64,000 nucleotides of DNA from Thermobifida alba. Its GTDB lineage: Bacteria; Actinomycetota; Actinomycetes; Streptosporangiales; Streptosporangiaceae. Shown here piece by piece: positions 1 through 8,892 of this stretch (positions are counted from its first letter, which is position 1; each line of letters starts with the position of its first letter). A program made the position numbers and the translations under genes. The DNA lies in NCBI RefSeq assembly GCF_023208015.1, contig NZ_CP051627.1, forward strand, positions 992,001-1,056,000, read 5' to 3'. The notes below the pieces were generated by a model, which saw only the letters and a program-made list of their open reading frames with translations, made no database searches and was not told where the DNA came from.

Positions 1-1028
1 GCGTGACCAGTCTGCGCAGCGGCATCCGGCCCTGCTGCACCAGGTCCACCAGGGCGGGCAGGAACACCTGCGGGTTGGAGTCGCCCTCGGTGATGCCGAC
101 GATCCGGCGGCCGTTGAGCACGTAGTTGACGTCCACGTCGATGGTGGTGCCCGCGGCGGGCGCGCCGACGAGGCCGAGCGTGCCGTTGGGGGCCAGCGCC
201 CGCAACGCGCTGGCCAGCACCCCGGTGTGGCCGGTGGCGTCCACCGCGTGGGTCACCCCCTGCCCGCCGGTCAGTTCACGCAGCGCCTCGTCCAGGTCGG
301 TAGAGCCGGAGTTGACCGTGTCGGTGGCGCCGAGGTCGCGGGCCAGTTCCAGACGGGAGTCGACGAGGTCGACGGCGATGATCCGCGTGGCGCCGGTCAT
401 CGTCGCGGCCATCACCGCGGCCAGGCCCACCGCGCCCACGCCGAACACCGCCAGCGTGCTGCCCGGTTCGGGACGCAGCACGTTGAGGACGGCGCCCGCC
501 CCGGTCTGGATGCCGCAGCCCAGCGGGGCCAGCAGGGACAGGTCCGCCGACGGGTCCACCCGGCACACACCGCGTTCGTCGGCCAGCACCCGGGTGGCGA
601 AGGACGACTGGGCGAAGAAGTGTCCGTGCAGCGTCTCCGAGCCCCGGCGCAGGGTGGCGCTGCCGTCGGCGCGCTGGCCGCCCACCAGGTTGCGGGGCAG
701 GAACTCCACGCAGTAGGCGGGGTGCCCGGTGCGGCAGTTGCGGCAGGTGCCGCAGCTGGTGAAGGTGAGCAGCACGTGGTCGCCGGGGGCCACCGAGGTG
801 ACCTCGGAGCCGACCGCCTCCACCACCCCGGCGCCCTCGTGGCCCAGCACACCCGGCAGCGGGAACGGGATGTGCCCGGACTGCACGCCCAGATCGGTGC
901 CGCACACCCCCGAGGCGACGACCCGCACCACCACCTCGTGCGGCTGCGGATCGTCGAGGGTGACCTCCTGCAGGCGGAAGGATTCGTGCGGCCGGTCCAA
1001 CACGGCCGCGGTGACGGTGGAGACCATG
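1..1028 (-). CDS. Zinc-dependent NAD(P) alcohol dehydrogenase, cut by window edge
   Basis: Medium-chain zinc alcohol dehydrogenase, of the kind oxidising aryl or allyl alcohols; the real substrate is unknown. The frame opens at ATG 1028 (MVSTVTAAVLDRPHE) and runs open to the window start, giving about 342 residues, so only the last few dozen residues are missing. Visible are the catalytic-zinc region (GVCGTDLG, then GHEGAG), the structural-zinc loop with four cysteines (SCGTCRNCRTGHPAYC), and the Rossmann motif GVGAVGLAAV followed by an acidic residue (AVDLVDSRLE), which favours NAD. The upstream 290 bases carry no other gene. The family call is secure; the substrate is not. Confidence 0.9.
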
Positions 1029-1317
1029 CTCCCTCCCGGTCGGTCGTCGGGGCCGCCCCGCGCTGGTGCGGCACGGGGCCCTGGAGCGGACCGCTACCCA
1101 CGGAACCGGCCGGGATTCGGTCGCGGGCGTCCGGTCCGTGCGGCACCGACGGGAGGAGGACGGAGCCGCTGCCGGAAGGCCGGGGAACGGCAGGGGCCCG
1201 TCCTCCCCGCCCCGTGGACCGGACGGGAGGGGGGTTCGACACCCGGTCCGGAGCCGGGGACTCCACCGCCCGCTCCGGGGCGGGGCAGACCTCCCGATGA
1301 CGCTCCGCGCGGGGCGG

Positions 1318-1875
1318 CGGGGAACCATGCGGCGGCCGGCTCGGAGAGGTCCGCGGGCAGGACCACCCGGTCCTCGCCGCTGATCGTCACCAGCCCGTCC
1401 GCCACCCGCACCGGCGCCGTGGCCGCGGCGCCGGGCAGCGTAGCCAGGCCCAGGCCGGGCAGCGCCACCGCGCCCCGCCGGACGGGCACGGTGATCTCGC
1501 AGCCGACCCGGGCGTGGACGACGGCGGAGACGGCCACCGCGCCCACGTGGGCGACGTCCGCCCACAGGGGCCCGCGGGCGCGTCCCCCGCCGTGTGCAGC
1601 CGCCGCAGGGTGTGCGCGGCCCAGGAGCCCACCTGAGGGAGGAGCAGCGCCGTGCGCACGGCTGCCGGGGAGGTGCGCTGGATGTCCGCCAGCAGGGTGT
1701 AGCCCGGCAGGAAGTGCTCGGCCAGGCCGCGTTCGTGCGCCGCGCCGTGCAGGGCGCGCAGCAGCACCAGCCGATTGCTGTACCGGGCGGAGCGCAGCCG
1801 GGCGACGGCGGCGTGGTCGCCGTGCCCGCGGGCCAGGGCGGTGAACTCCGCGTCGGAGAGCGTGTGCGGCGTCAT
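1318..1875 (-). pseudogene. Truncated, frameshifted HExxH-motif protein
   Basis: Relic of an actinobacterial HExxH-domain protein of the type encoded beside or fused to FxsB-like radical-SAM peptide maturases. ATG 1875 opens MTPHTLSDAEFTALARG and the frame reads well to LRRLHTAGDAPAG. At about 1570 the sensible reading moves to another frame (LWADVAHVGAVAVSAVV, then VRVADGLVTISGEDRVVLPADL). Recognisable sequence ends near AAAWFP at about 1318, before the HExxH motif that names the family. The start overlaps the stop of the upstream radical-SAM relic by ATGA, so the two were once translationally coupled. One indel plus a 3' truncation make a functional product unlikely. Confidence 0.7.
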
Positions 1876-2672
1876 CCCGGTCCTTTCTCGCCGGTGCGTG
1901 CCGACCGCCGTCGCGGCGCCTCGACGTCGGCGCGCACGCGGTTCCGGATGTGTCGGATCAGCGCCATGAGGTCGGGGCAGTAGACGGAGGGGTTGGCGAA
2001 CCCCCGGCCCGCCCGGTAGCGGTGCGGGTAGTAGCCTCCCCGCACACCGCACGCAGCGAGCAGGGGCGGCAGGCGCCGCCCAGCGCGTCGAGGCCGAGCT
2101 GGCGGACCGCGATCGCCGGGTGGCGCAGCGCGGCGTCCAGGTCGCTGGTGTGCACGTTCAGTCCGGTCGCGGGGGCTCCCGGGTAGACGGACCTGAGCGT
2201 GTCGACCTGTTCGAGAGCGCTGTCGGTGTCGATGACCAGCAGCCTCACCGGACTGGTGCCCACGGCCTCACTGCGGCTGGAGCCCCCAGCAGCAGGTTCA
2301 TGATCTCCTGGAAGAGGCGGACCTCCGTCTCCTGGCGGCGCTGCCCGTACCAGCGGTCGAACACCGCGCGCAGCCAGTCGGCGTAGGGGGTGTGCGCGGG
2401 GTCGGCGGTGCGCCGCGGGGGCGGGGAGGTCCAGTTGCCGTGGGGGAGCAGGAAGTCGACGCGCGGCGGCGCGAACTCCAGCGGTCCGTCGTGGACGCCG
2501 ACCGGGTCGGAAGCCAGGTCGATCGTGCACAGCAGTCCGCTGAACAGGTGGCGGTTCTCCGGGGTGCCCGGGTGGCGCAGCGCGGCGGACACCTCGGCGT
2601 GGCTGCCGCGGCCGTCGGCGTGCACGCGGCGGCGGTCGTTGTCGGCGCGCCCCCGTCCAGGCTGACTCCCAC
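1872..2672 (-). pseudogene. Remnant of FxsB-type radical SAM/SPASM peptide maturase
   Basis: Decayed radical-SAM/SPASM gene of the FxsB kind, which in intact form modifies small FxSxx-type ribosomal peptides. Fragments read in order: GVSLDGG; then in another frame RADNDRRRVHADGRGSH, ENRHLFSGLLCTIDLASDPV and DFLLPHGNWTSPPP; then, after a break near 2270, RLLVIDTDSALEQVDTLR and the SPASM cysteines CRPCSLRAVCG; then, after one more missing base, GYYPHRYRAGRGFANPS and VYCPDLMALI. That is at least three frame breaks. The N-terminal CxxxCxxC cluster that binds the SAM iron-sulfur centre is absent. The fragment order and HExxH neighbour make the family call fairly firm. Confidence 0.72.
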
Positions 2673-2732
2673 GGGGATGAGGAATTTCGGGTTTTTGGAC
2701 TCCGCCGGAATCGTTGTGCTGGTCGCGGGAGA

Positions 2733-2945
2733 TCAGCGGCAGCGGGAGCACGGACGGCGGGAGAACAGGCGGCGGAGCAGGGACGCGTCCCGGAGGGCGC
2801 GGCGGGCGTCGAAGAGCCGGGCCGCGGCCCGTGCCGACGGGGCGCCGAGCCGCTCCATCTCCTCGGTGAGGAGCTTGGCCGACTCCACGGTCTGCCTCGG
2901 GTCGGCGACCAGGACGCGGGGCCTCGCCCCCCGGCGGTCGTTCAC
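2733..2945 (-). CDS. Small hypothetical basic protein, 70 aa
   Basis: Short frame from GTG 2945 to TGA 2733, 38 bases downstream of the membrane GAF-like gene, so probably its operon partner. The product is rich in Arg and Ala (starts VNDRRGARPRVLVADPRQ, ends RRLFSRRPCSRCR). A central amphipathic helix (TVESAKLLTEEMERLG) and a cysteine pair in the tail are the only notable features. No family recognised. It borders the decayed FxsB locus and may itself be a relic. Confidence 0.45.
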   Translation of the reverse strand: MNDRRGARPRVLVADPRQTVESAKLLTEEMERLGAPSARAAARLFDARRALRDASLLRRLFSRRPCSRCR

Positions 2946-2983
2946 GGTCCTCACCCCTCGTCTCTCCGCGTCGCGGACCGGGA

Positions 2984-3802
2984 TCAGGTGGAGGCGGCCA
3001 GAACGTTGCTGATCTCGTATGCCGCGGCGCTGGCGGCGAACCGCACGGCCTCGTCGGACAGTAGTCGGTAGCTGTCGGAACCGGGATCGGGGACCATGAT
3101 GTCGACCGACACGCACCCCAGGATCTTCGACCGGGTGGCGCCCTGCCCGATCAACGGGGTGGCGAGGATGACGCTGAACTTGCCCCGGGCCCGCTGCCAC
3201 TCACGGTAACTCATGCCGAGGGTGAGGGACTGCTCGGGGGGTTCGCGCCGTTCGAGCTGCTGGAGTTCCTGCCACTCGGCCTCGGTGGTCCCCTCCAGTT
3301 GCCGGTCGAGCGCCGCGACGTCCACGACGAGCAGTTTGCCCAGCGCCACGCAGCGGCCGATGACCCCCACCCCCGGGCGCCAGGTGGTGCCCGAGGCGCT
3401 GGTCGCGCGGAAGCGCACCCGCGTCAACGGCACCAGCCTCTCGCGGCGGTACGGCCACAGGCCGGTGCGGGCGCACAGGTGGACGGTGGCGCCCAGGTCG
3501 CGCACGTCGATACCGGTCTCGTCCTGGATCCGGAACAGCAGCGCGTGGAGGGCGTGGGTGACCCCCCGCTGGACGTTCCTGAGGGTGACCTCGGCGCTGT
3601 CCGCGCGCCACTGCTGGACCGCCGAGACGACCGAGGCGAGGAAGAGCAGGGTGACGCTGACCGCGGCGAGCCGGAACTCCTCGCGGGGGGAGAAGTGCCA
3701 CAGCCCCGACTCGTGCCCGGCGAGAGCCACTCCCGCGGCGAACGCCAGGACGGCGCTGAGGAGCTTGGCGACGAGTCTGACCTGACTCCAGTGAGGGCCC
3801 AC
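2984..3802 (-). CDS. Membrane-anchored GAF-like sensor protein
   Basis: Protein of 272 residues from GTG 3802. The frame is open further upstream but without a good start. Two hydrophobic segments (VAKLLSAVLAFAAGVALAG and LAAVSVTLLFLASVVSAV) span the membrane near the N-terminus. A cytoplasmic GAF-like fold follows (GVGVIGRCVALGKLL, then KFSVILATPLIG and ILGCVSVDIM). No kinase, cyclase or DNA-binding domain is attached, so it may sense a small ligand and signal through a partner. A GATAAA hexamer about a dozen bases before the GTG suggests a very short leader. It diverges from the phosphatase gene across a 214-base gap. Function unknown. Confidence 0.65.
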   Translation of the reverse strand: MGPHWSQVRLVAKLLSAVLAFAAGVALAGHESGLWHFSPREEFRLAAVSVTLLFLASVVSAVQQWRADSAEVTLRNVQRGVTHALHALLFRIQDETGIDVRDLGATVHLCARTGLWPYRRERLVPLTRVRFRATSASGTTWRPGVGVIGRCVALGKLLVVDVAALDRQLEGTTEAEWQELQQLERREPPEQSLTLGMSYREWQRARGKFSVILATPLIGQGATRSKILGCVSVDIMVPDPGSDSYRLLSDEAVRFAASAAAYEISNVLAAST

Positions 3803-3981
3803 GGTTACCTGTTTATCACAGAAAGTAATCCCTTTTTGTCGTTCCGTGACCAGTGTTTGTCCAGGTCCGCCTGGGAACGGACGGCGGTCCGGCGGGAAGC
3901 GGGGACCGCTCCCCGCGCCGTGGACGCCCGCCGGACGCAGCCCGCCCGGGGCGGGCACCCGGCCGCCGGTGAGGGCACCGA

Positions 3982-4010
3982 TTGTCCGGAATGCAGGGAT
4001 CGGCGAAGAT
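3982..4010 (+). promoter_or_regulatory. Candidate sigma-70-type promoter of the phosphatase gene
   Basis: TTGTCC (3982-3987) and GAAGAT (4005-4010) lie 17 bases apart. Transcription would begin about 7 bases later, at or just before GTG 4017, giving a leaderless message, which is common in actinobacteria and agrees with the lack of a Shine-Dalgarno sequence. Confidence 0.35.
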
Positions 4011-4016
4011 GGCCGG

Positions 4017-4772
4017 GTGACCCAGACCAGTGAAACCCCCGCACCCCCGCCCCCCGCCTTCACCACCCTGCTGAACTTCCGCGACGTGGGCGGGGTCCGC
4101 ACCGCCGACGGCGGCAGGGTCCGCACCGGACGGCTGTACCGCAGCGCCTCCCCCCAGTTCCTCGACGCCGCGGAGGCGCACCGGCTCGTCCACGACCTCG
4201 GGATACGCACCCGCGTCGACCTGCGCGGCCGCACCGAGGCGTGGGAGGCGCCCCCGCCCGCGACCGTCGCGGCCGGCATCGAGACGGCCCACCTGCCGCT
4301 GTACGCCGGACGCCGGATGGTCGACGCCGCACCCACCAGCAGCGCCGCGATCGCCGCACACTACCTGAGCTACCTGGAGCACGCCGGCGACTCGCTCGCC
4401 CGGATGGTGCGCACCCTGGGCGACCGTCCCGGCCTGCCCGCCCTGGTGCACTGCGCCGCGGGCAAGGACCGCACCGGCGCCGCGGTCGCGCTCGTACTCG
4501 CGGCGCTCGGCGTGGACCGCGACGACGTCGTCGCCGACTACGCACGCACCAGCGAGCACCTCGGCGCCATCCACGCCCAGCTCAGCGGGGTCCCCGCCTA
4601 CCAGCAGCGGCTCGCGGCCATGCCGGAGGAGGCGTTCAGCGCCTTCCCCGAGACCATGGAGGTCTTCCTCGACCGGCTCGCCGCCGAGTACGGCGGAGCC
4701 CGCGGCTACCTGCGCGACCGCGGCGTCACCGCCGAGGAACTGCACCGGCTGGCCGAGGCCCTGGTGGAGTAG
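4017..4772 (+). CDS. Tyrosine-phosphatase-like protein (dual-specificity fold)
   Basis: Protein of 251 residues of the bacterial tyrosine/serine phosphatase family related to mycobacterial PtpB. The N-terminal signature NFRDVGG is followed by GRLYRSASP, and the catalytic P-loop is VHCAAGKDRTG (Cx5R) with Cys as nucleophile, Arg as phosphate binder and a following Asp. GTG 4017 is chosen because it sits directly after a promoter-like element and starts VTQTSETPAPPPPAFTTLLN just before the domain. In this family substrates may be phosphotyrosine or phosphoinositides; nothing here tells which. It stands alone and converges on the MFS gene. Confidence 0.88.
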   Translation: MTQTSETPAPPPPAFTTLLNFRDVGGVRTADGGRVRTGRLYRSASPQFLDAAEAHRLVHDLGIRTRVDLRGRTEAWEAPPPATVAAGIETAHLPLYAGRRMVDAAPTSSAAIAAHYLSYLEHAGDSLARMVRTLGDRPGLPALVHCAAGKDRTGAAVALVLAALGVDRDDVVADYARTSEHLGAIHAQLSGVPAYQQRLAAMPEEAFSAFPETMEVFLDRLAAEYGGARGYLRDRGVTAEELHRLAEALVE

Positions 4773-4779
4773 CCCGTCC

Positions 4780-6237
4780 TCACGTGGGGGCCAGCGGCTG
4801 CCCGCCCCGGGCGCTCAGCGGAGCGGCGATGTCCTCCAGGGAGCGGCGGGCCGCCTCCACGCCGATGAAGATCTCCACGATCCCCGCGGCGATCATCAGG
4901 CCCGCACCCAGGTAATAGCCGAACGCCACCTGGCCCACCTCGCCGCTGCCCACCAGCGCGCCGAACAGGCCGGGGCCGAGGATGCCGCCCAGCGCGGTGC
5001 CGGTGGCGTAGAACAGGGCGATGGCCTGGGGGCGGGTCTCCATCGGGAAGATCTCGCTGACGGTCAGGTAGGCGGAGCTGGCGCCCGCGGAGGCCACGAA
5101 GAACACCACGCACCAGCACAGGGTGAGCGTGACCGCGCCCAGCAGTCCGTTCTGGAACAGCAGCCCGGTGCCGACCAGCAGCAGCCCCGAACCGATGTAG
5201 GTGCCCGCGATCATCGGTTTGCGGCCCAGGGAGTCGAAGAGGGGGCCCAGCAGCACCGGGCCGAGGAAGTTGCCCAGCGCCAGCGGGATGATGAACAGCG
5301 GCGCGAGTCCGGAGGGAACGTCGAAGAACACGGTGAGCACCAGCGCCTGGGTGAAGAACACCGCGTTGTACAGGAACGCCTGCCCCGTGAACAGGGACAG
5401 GCCCAGCACGGTGCGCCGCGGATAGGTGCGCACCATGGTGGCGGCCAGCTCCCGGAACGTGGTGGTGTCGCGCTGGTGGAGGGTCAGCACCCGGCGGGGG
5501 TCGATCGACGGCAGCCGGTCGGTGTGGGTCTCGGAGGAGACCTCCGACTCGATGCCGCGCACCACCCGTTCGGCCTCCTCGGTGCGGCCGTGGATGACCA
5601 GCCAGCGCGGGCTCTCCGGCACGATGCGCCGCACCACCAGGATGACCAGTCCCAGCACACCGCCGATCGCGAAGGTGGCCCGCCAGCCGATGTCCTCGGG
5701 CAGGAGGTCGGGGTTGAGCAGCGGGTAGGCCATCGCCGCCCCGGCCGCGGCGCCCAGCCAGTACGACCCGTTGACCATCAGCGCGATCCGGCCGCGCAGC
5801 CGGGCGGGCATCATCTCGTCGATCGCCGAGTTGATCGCCGCGTACTCCCCGCCGATGCCGAAGCCGGTGAAGAACCGGCACGCGTAGAACCACCACACGT
5901 TGGGGGCGAACGCGGTCAGCACCGTGGCCACCAGGTAGACGCCCAGGGTGGCCAGGAAGATCCTGCGGCGGCCGTACTTCTCGGTCAGGTGGCCGAAGAA
6001 CAGCGCCCCCGAACAGGCCCCGACGATGTACACCGACGCGGCGAGGCCGACCTGCGCCTCGGTGATCGCCAGACCGCTGCCCGGTTCGGTGATGCGCGAC
6101 CCGATCGCGCCGACGATCGTGACCTCCAGGCCGTCCAGGATCCACACGCTGCCCAGGCCGGCCAGGATCAGCCAGTGCCAGCGGGCCCAGGGCAGGCGGT
6201 CGAGGCGAGCGGGGATGTCGGTGGTGACGCTGCTCAT
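4780..6237 (-). CDS. MFS transporter, sugar-porter-like
   Basis: Protein of 485 residues with twelve predicted membrane segments. Start ATG 6237 gives MSSVTTDIPARLDRLPWARW. The motif after helix 2 (GHLTEKYGRRRIF) and the sequence after helix 6 (PESPRWLVIHGRTEEAERVV) are typical of the sugar-porter or metabolite:H+ symporter branch. The N-terminal helix contains the acidic DGLEVTIVGAIG stretch. Substrate cannot be read from sequence. It has no enzyme partner: the upstream gene (a ferritin-fold stress protein) is divergent across 203 bases. Confidence 0.85.
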   Translation of the reverse strand: MSSVTTDIPARLDRLPWARWHWLILAGLGSVWILDGLEVTIVGAIGSRITEPGSGLAITEAQVGLAASVYIVGACSGALFFGHLTEKYGRRRIFLATLGVYLVATVLTAFAPNVWWFYACRFFTGFGIGGEYAAINSAIDEMMPARLRGRIALMVNGSYWLGAAAGAAMAYPLLNPDLLPEDIGWRATFAIGGVLGLVILVVRRIVPESPRWLVIHGRTEEAERVVRGIESEVSSETHTDRLPSIDPRRVLTLHQRDTTTFRELAATMVRTYPRRTVLGLSLFTGQAFLYNAVFFTQALVLTVFFDVPSGLAPLFIIPLALGNFLGPVLLGPLFDSLGRKPMIAGTYIGSGLLLVGTGLLFQNGLLGAVTLTLCWCVVFFVASAGASSAYLTVSEIFPMETRPQAIALFYATGTALGGILGPGLFGALVGSGEVGQVAFGYYLGAGLMIAAGIVEIFIGVEAARRSLEDIAAPLSARGGQPLAPT

Positions 6238-6440
6238 AACGCATGCCCCTGACCGGGTGAGCGCCACCCAATCCCGGTTTGGCGGGGGTTTGGACGAAGC
6301 CGGGCAACTCCTTGACGGACGCGCGTCGCGGAGCGGAGGGGCAATGGCGAAGAAACCGCAAAACCCCGGAAAAAGGGGTGGATGCGGCGGGGGTGGGGGT
6401 AGCCGGGGGAGCGCCCGAGTCCGTCCGACGAGGAGAGGCC

Positions 6441-6935
6441 ATGAAGCTGGAGAACCCCAGGGATCTGTTCATCCACGAGATGTCGTCGATGTACACCGGT
6501 GAGAAGAAGATCGCCGAGATGCTGGACGAGGTGTCCGGCAAGGTCGACGACGACAAGCTGATGCAGATGCTGCGGGAGCACAAGCAGGAGACGCAGCAGC
6601 AGATCAAGAACCTGGAGCAGTGTTTCCAGGCGATCGGCGAGTCCCCGCAGGACGTGCCCTGCGCCGTGGTCGACGCGATCCACCAGGAGTTCCGTCAGTT
6701 CGCCGGCATGAACCCGTCGCCGCAGGTGCTGACGATGTTCGCGCTGGCCGGGGCGGACAAGATCGAGCACTTCGAGATCGCCGCCTACCGGGGGCTGGTC
6801 AACAAGGCGATGCTCATGGGCGAGACCACGTGCATGCAGCTGCTGGAGACCAACCTCCTGCAGGAGGAGGAGACCGCGGGCAAGCTGGAGCGCTACGCCA
6901 ACGAGATGGGGCGCAAGGCGCTCGCGACAGCCTGA
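6441..6935 (+). CDS. YciF-like ferritin-fold stress protein (DUF892)
   Basis: Protein of 164 residues, full length for the DUF892/YciF family, whose members are four-helix ferritin-like proteins induced by general stress. It starts at ATG 6441 behind the ribosome site AGGAGAGG. Carboxylate and histidine residues are spaced along the helices (HEMSSMYTGEKKIAEML, HKQETQQQIKNLEQ, DKIEHFEIAAYRG), as in diiron carriers. A 203-base gap upstream contains a short CCCC-GGGG hairpin at 6363-6377 but no promoter I can name. A strong hairpin follows the stop. Confidence 0.88.
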   Translation: MKLENPRDLFIHEMSSMYTGEKKIAEMLDEVSGKVDDDKLMQMLREHKQETQQQIKNLEQCFQAIGESPQDVPCAVVDAIHQEFRQFAGMNPSPQVLTMFALAGADKIEHFEIAAYRGLVNKAMLMGETTCMQLLETNLLQEEETAGKLERYANEMGRKALATA

Positions 6936-6949
6936 TCCGCGATCCGCGC

Positions 6950-6978
6950 GGGGCGGCGGCCGCCGCGGCCGCCGCCCC
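6950..6978 (+). terminator. Strong GC hairpin after the YciF-like gene
   Basis: A perfect 12-base stem (GGGGCGGCGGCC against GGCCGCCGCCCC) with a 5-base loop begins 14 bases after the stop. There is no T tract, as is usual in very GC-rich actinobacteria. It may also serve the convergent DUF2267 gene. Confidence 0.6.
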
Positions 6979-7004
6979 GTCGCGTGCGCGTGTCCGCGCC
7001 GCGG

Positions 7005-7442
7005 TCAGCTCCCCCGGTTCTCACCCGGTTCCTCCGCCGTCCGCGTGTCGGCGCGTTCCTGTGCCCCCACCGGGTCGCGGCTCCAGTCCGCGAGGTCCTC
7101 CGGCAGCGATTCGGCCATCTCCTGGCCCAGGACGGGCGAGGCCAGCGCGAGTTCGGACACCACGGCCCGGGCCAGTCGCAGCCCGTGTTCGGGCGGGCAG
7201 TGCAGCTCCTCGCTCACCTGCTGGGCCAGGTCCCCGGATGCCCGGGCGGACGCGGCCTGTCCGCGGTCCAGGTCCTCCCAGAGCGACTTGGGCAGCTCCC
7301 GGCGCAGGTCCCTGCGGGCCTCCGGAGCCAGCCGCGGGGACAGTGAGGCGACCACGGCGTGCACCGCGCGGCGCGCCTCCTCGCTGTCGGCGACCTCCTC
7401 GCGTGCGGCGACACGGTCGATGAGTTCCTGGTGTGCGATCAA
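7005..7442 (-). CDS. DUF2267 protein, copy 1
   Basis: Protein of 145 residues of the DUF2267 family, alpha-helical proteins of unknown role, often encoded near stress genes. The start is an unusual TTG at 7442 (LIAHQELIDRVAAREEV), chosen because GGAGAGG lies about 6 bases upstream and no ATG or GTG fits. Two DUF2267-type half repeats are seen: EEARRAVHAVVASLSPRL with LPKSLWEDL, and GLRLARAVVSELALAS with MAESLPEDLADW. It lies 104 bases downstream of a second family member on the same strand, so the pair probably forms one operon. Confidence 0.8.
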   Translation of the reverse strand: MIAHQELIDRVAAREEVADSEEARRAVHAVVASLSPRLAPEARRDLRRELPKSLWEDLDRGQAASARASGDLAQQVSEELHCPPEHGLRLARAVVSELALASPVLGQEMAESLPEDLADWSRDPVGAQERADTRTAEEPGENRGS

Positions 7443-7546
7443 CGGCCTCTCCTCTCCACGGCGGCGCCCGGGCGGCCGCGTGCCGCGGAGCCGACAGCGG
7501 CTCCGCGGCACACCGGCGGGCCGGGCACCGCCTGCCGCGGCGGCGC

Positions 7547-7948
7547 TCAGCCCGTGCTGCCCGCGAGGGTCAGTTGGCGCAGGTCCTCGGGCAGGCTGTG
7601 GCGGACCTTGTCCATGGTCCTGCCGGTGGTCGCCTCGTTGAGGACCTCGAACACCACCCGGGCGATGTGCGCCGCCTTGGGGTCGTCGGTGTGCGCGCGC
7701 TGTTTGACCCGGGCGATGAACTCGTCCTGGCCGAACCGGTGCCCGTGCTCGGAACCGGGCTGCGCGGTGATGCGCAGCACGTGCTCGCTGATCTCCCGTG
7801 GCAGTTGTGCGGCCAGGTCGTTGGCGAGATCGGCGGGGATCCGCTCGGCCAGTGTCTCCAGCGTCGCCCGGGTGGCGGTCTCGGCCGACCCCCGGCTGTC
7901 CAGTCGGGCCCGGGCCTGGACCTGTCCGATGAACGTGTCGTGCTGCAT
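7547..7948 (-). CDS. DUF2267 protein, copy 2
   Basis: Protein of 133 residues from ATG 7948 (MQHDTFIGQVQARARLDSRG), first gene of the two-gene DUF2267 operon. It has the same two-half organisation as its neighbour: TRATLETLAERIPADLAND with LPREISEHVLRI, and AARIARVVFEV-type helix with DKVRHSLPEDLRQL. The two proteins clearly share the family but are diverged, so this is an old duplication. No enzyme motif is visible. The neighbouring YciF-like gene suggests a stress setting; that is inference from context. Confidence 0.82.
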   Translation of the reverse strand: MQHDTFIGQVQARARLDSRGSAETATRATLETLAERIPADLANDLAAQLPREISEHVLRITAQPGSEHGHRFGQDEFIARVKQRAHTDDPKAAHIARVVFEVLNEATTGRTMDKVRHSLPEDLRQLTLAGSTG

Positions 7949-8144
7949 TGCTCTCCCCCGTGTGCGTGTCGAAAGCGGTGGGATCCGTCCGCGCCGCGGA
8001 CCCCCGTCCCACGGCACGAATGACTCGCCTGCCTCCGCCCCCTACCAAAAGCACAGGGGAATATGCGGATTTTGGTGGCTTTTGGGGGGTGGTGCCCGTG
8101 GGCTCTTGCTGTTTCCGGCCAGAAGGAGGTGAAACGGACGGCCG

Positions 8145-8850
8145 GTGGGTGGGGCGGCGGAAGAATGCCGCCCCGGCGGGACCTCCCGCGGCCGTGCCGT
8201 GGCACGGCCCCCGGCCCGCCGCCGGGGCGCCGCACCCCGCGCCCGGCGACCCGTGTGCAGAGCCGAGAGGGCAGAACACGACGGCTCCTTCCCCCACTCC
8301 GGCCGCGCAGCGGAGAACGGCCGCGTGCGGCGGCCCCGGCCTCGGCCGGTACCGGGCCGGAGGGATCCCCGAGCGGCAGCCCCTGCTCGACGGGGGCGCG
8401 CTGCCCCGGAGCCCGGCGAGGACGCCCCGCCCACGGAGAAGAGCGGGGGGACGGTGCTCCGGGCGGCCGTCGGACACGCTCGGGGGTTCTCCGCCGACAC
8501 CGCCGCCGCGCGCCCCGAGGCCGACGCGACCCGCGCGGAGGAGGTGCAGCCCGCCTGCACCGTCACCGACCGGGGAGTGGAGGTGCCGTGGAGCACCGAG
8601 GTCTCCGGCGGGTTCCCCGTCACCTGCAACGCCAGGGCCGCGGCGGGGCCCGCGGCCGCCCACGACGTCGTGGAGGACCCCGCCCGCCACGACGCCGGCG
8701 CGGAGTGCGTCCGCCGCGGCACGGACGAGGGGGGAGCTGGCCGGCCCCGACCACGAGGACGGGGGCAGCGTCGGCCACCGGGCCGCCGAGGACGCCCGGG
8801 GAAGCCCGGGACGCATCCCCTCCTCGCTCCCGGGGCCGGAGGAACACCAC
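8145..8850 (+). pseudogene. Possible decayed or frameshifted coding sequence in a 944-base gap
   Basis: The gap between the DUF2267 operon and the Old Yellow Enzyme has no intact recognisable gene. A strong ribosome site (AAGGAGGTGA, 8123-8132) precedes GTG 8145. In that frame, 8418-8730 has strongly G/C-ended codons as in real genes here (EDAPPTEKSGGTVLRAAVGH, then ACTVTDRGVEVPWSTEVSGG). Gene-like codon use then moves to another frame (ELAGPDHEDGGSVGH) after a run of six G at about 8732, and runs on to about 8850. No family recognised. It may be a pseudogene, a sequencing indel or chance in GC-rich DNA. Confidence 0.3.
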
Positions 8851-8892
8851 CCCCGACCCGCTGCTGTGACAAAGTTCACGGAAGAAGAGGGA

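Noticed and set aside
1029-1317. Short gene between the dehydrogenase and HExxH relic
   Set aside because: All frames give Arg/Pro/Gly-rich products without start signals; read as intergenic or relic tail.
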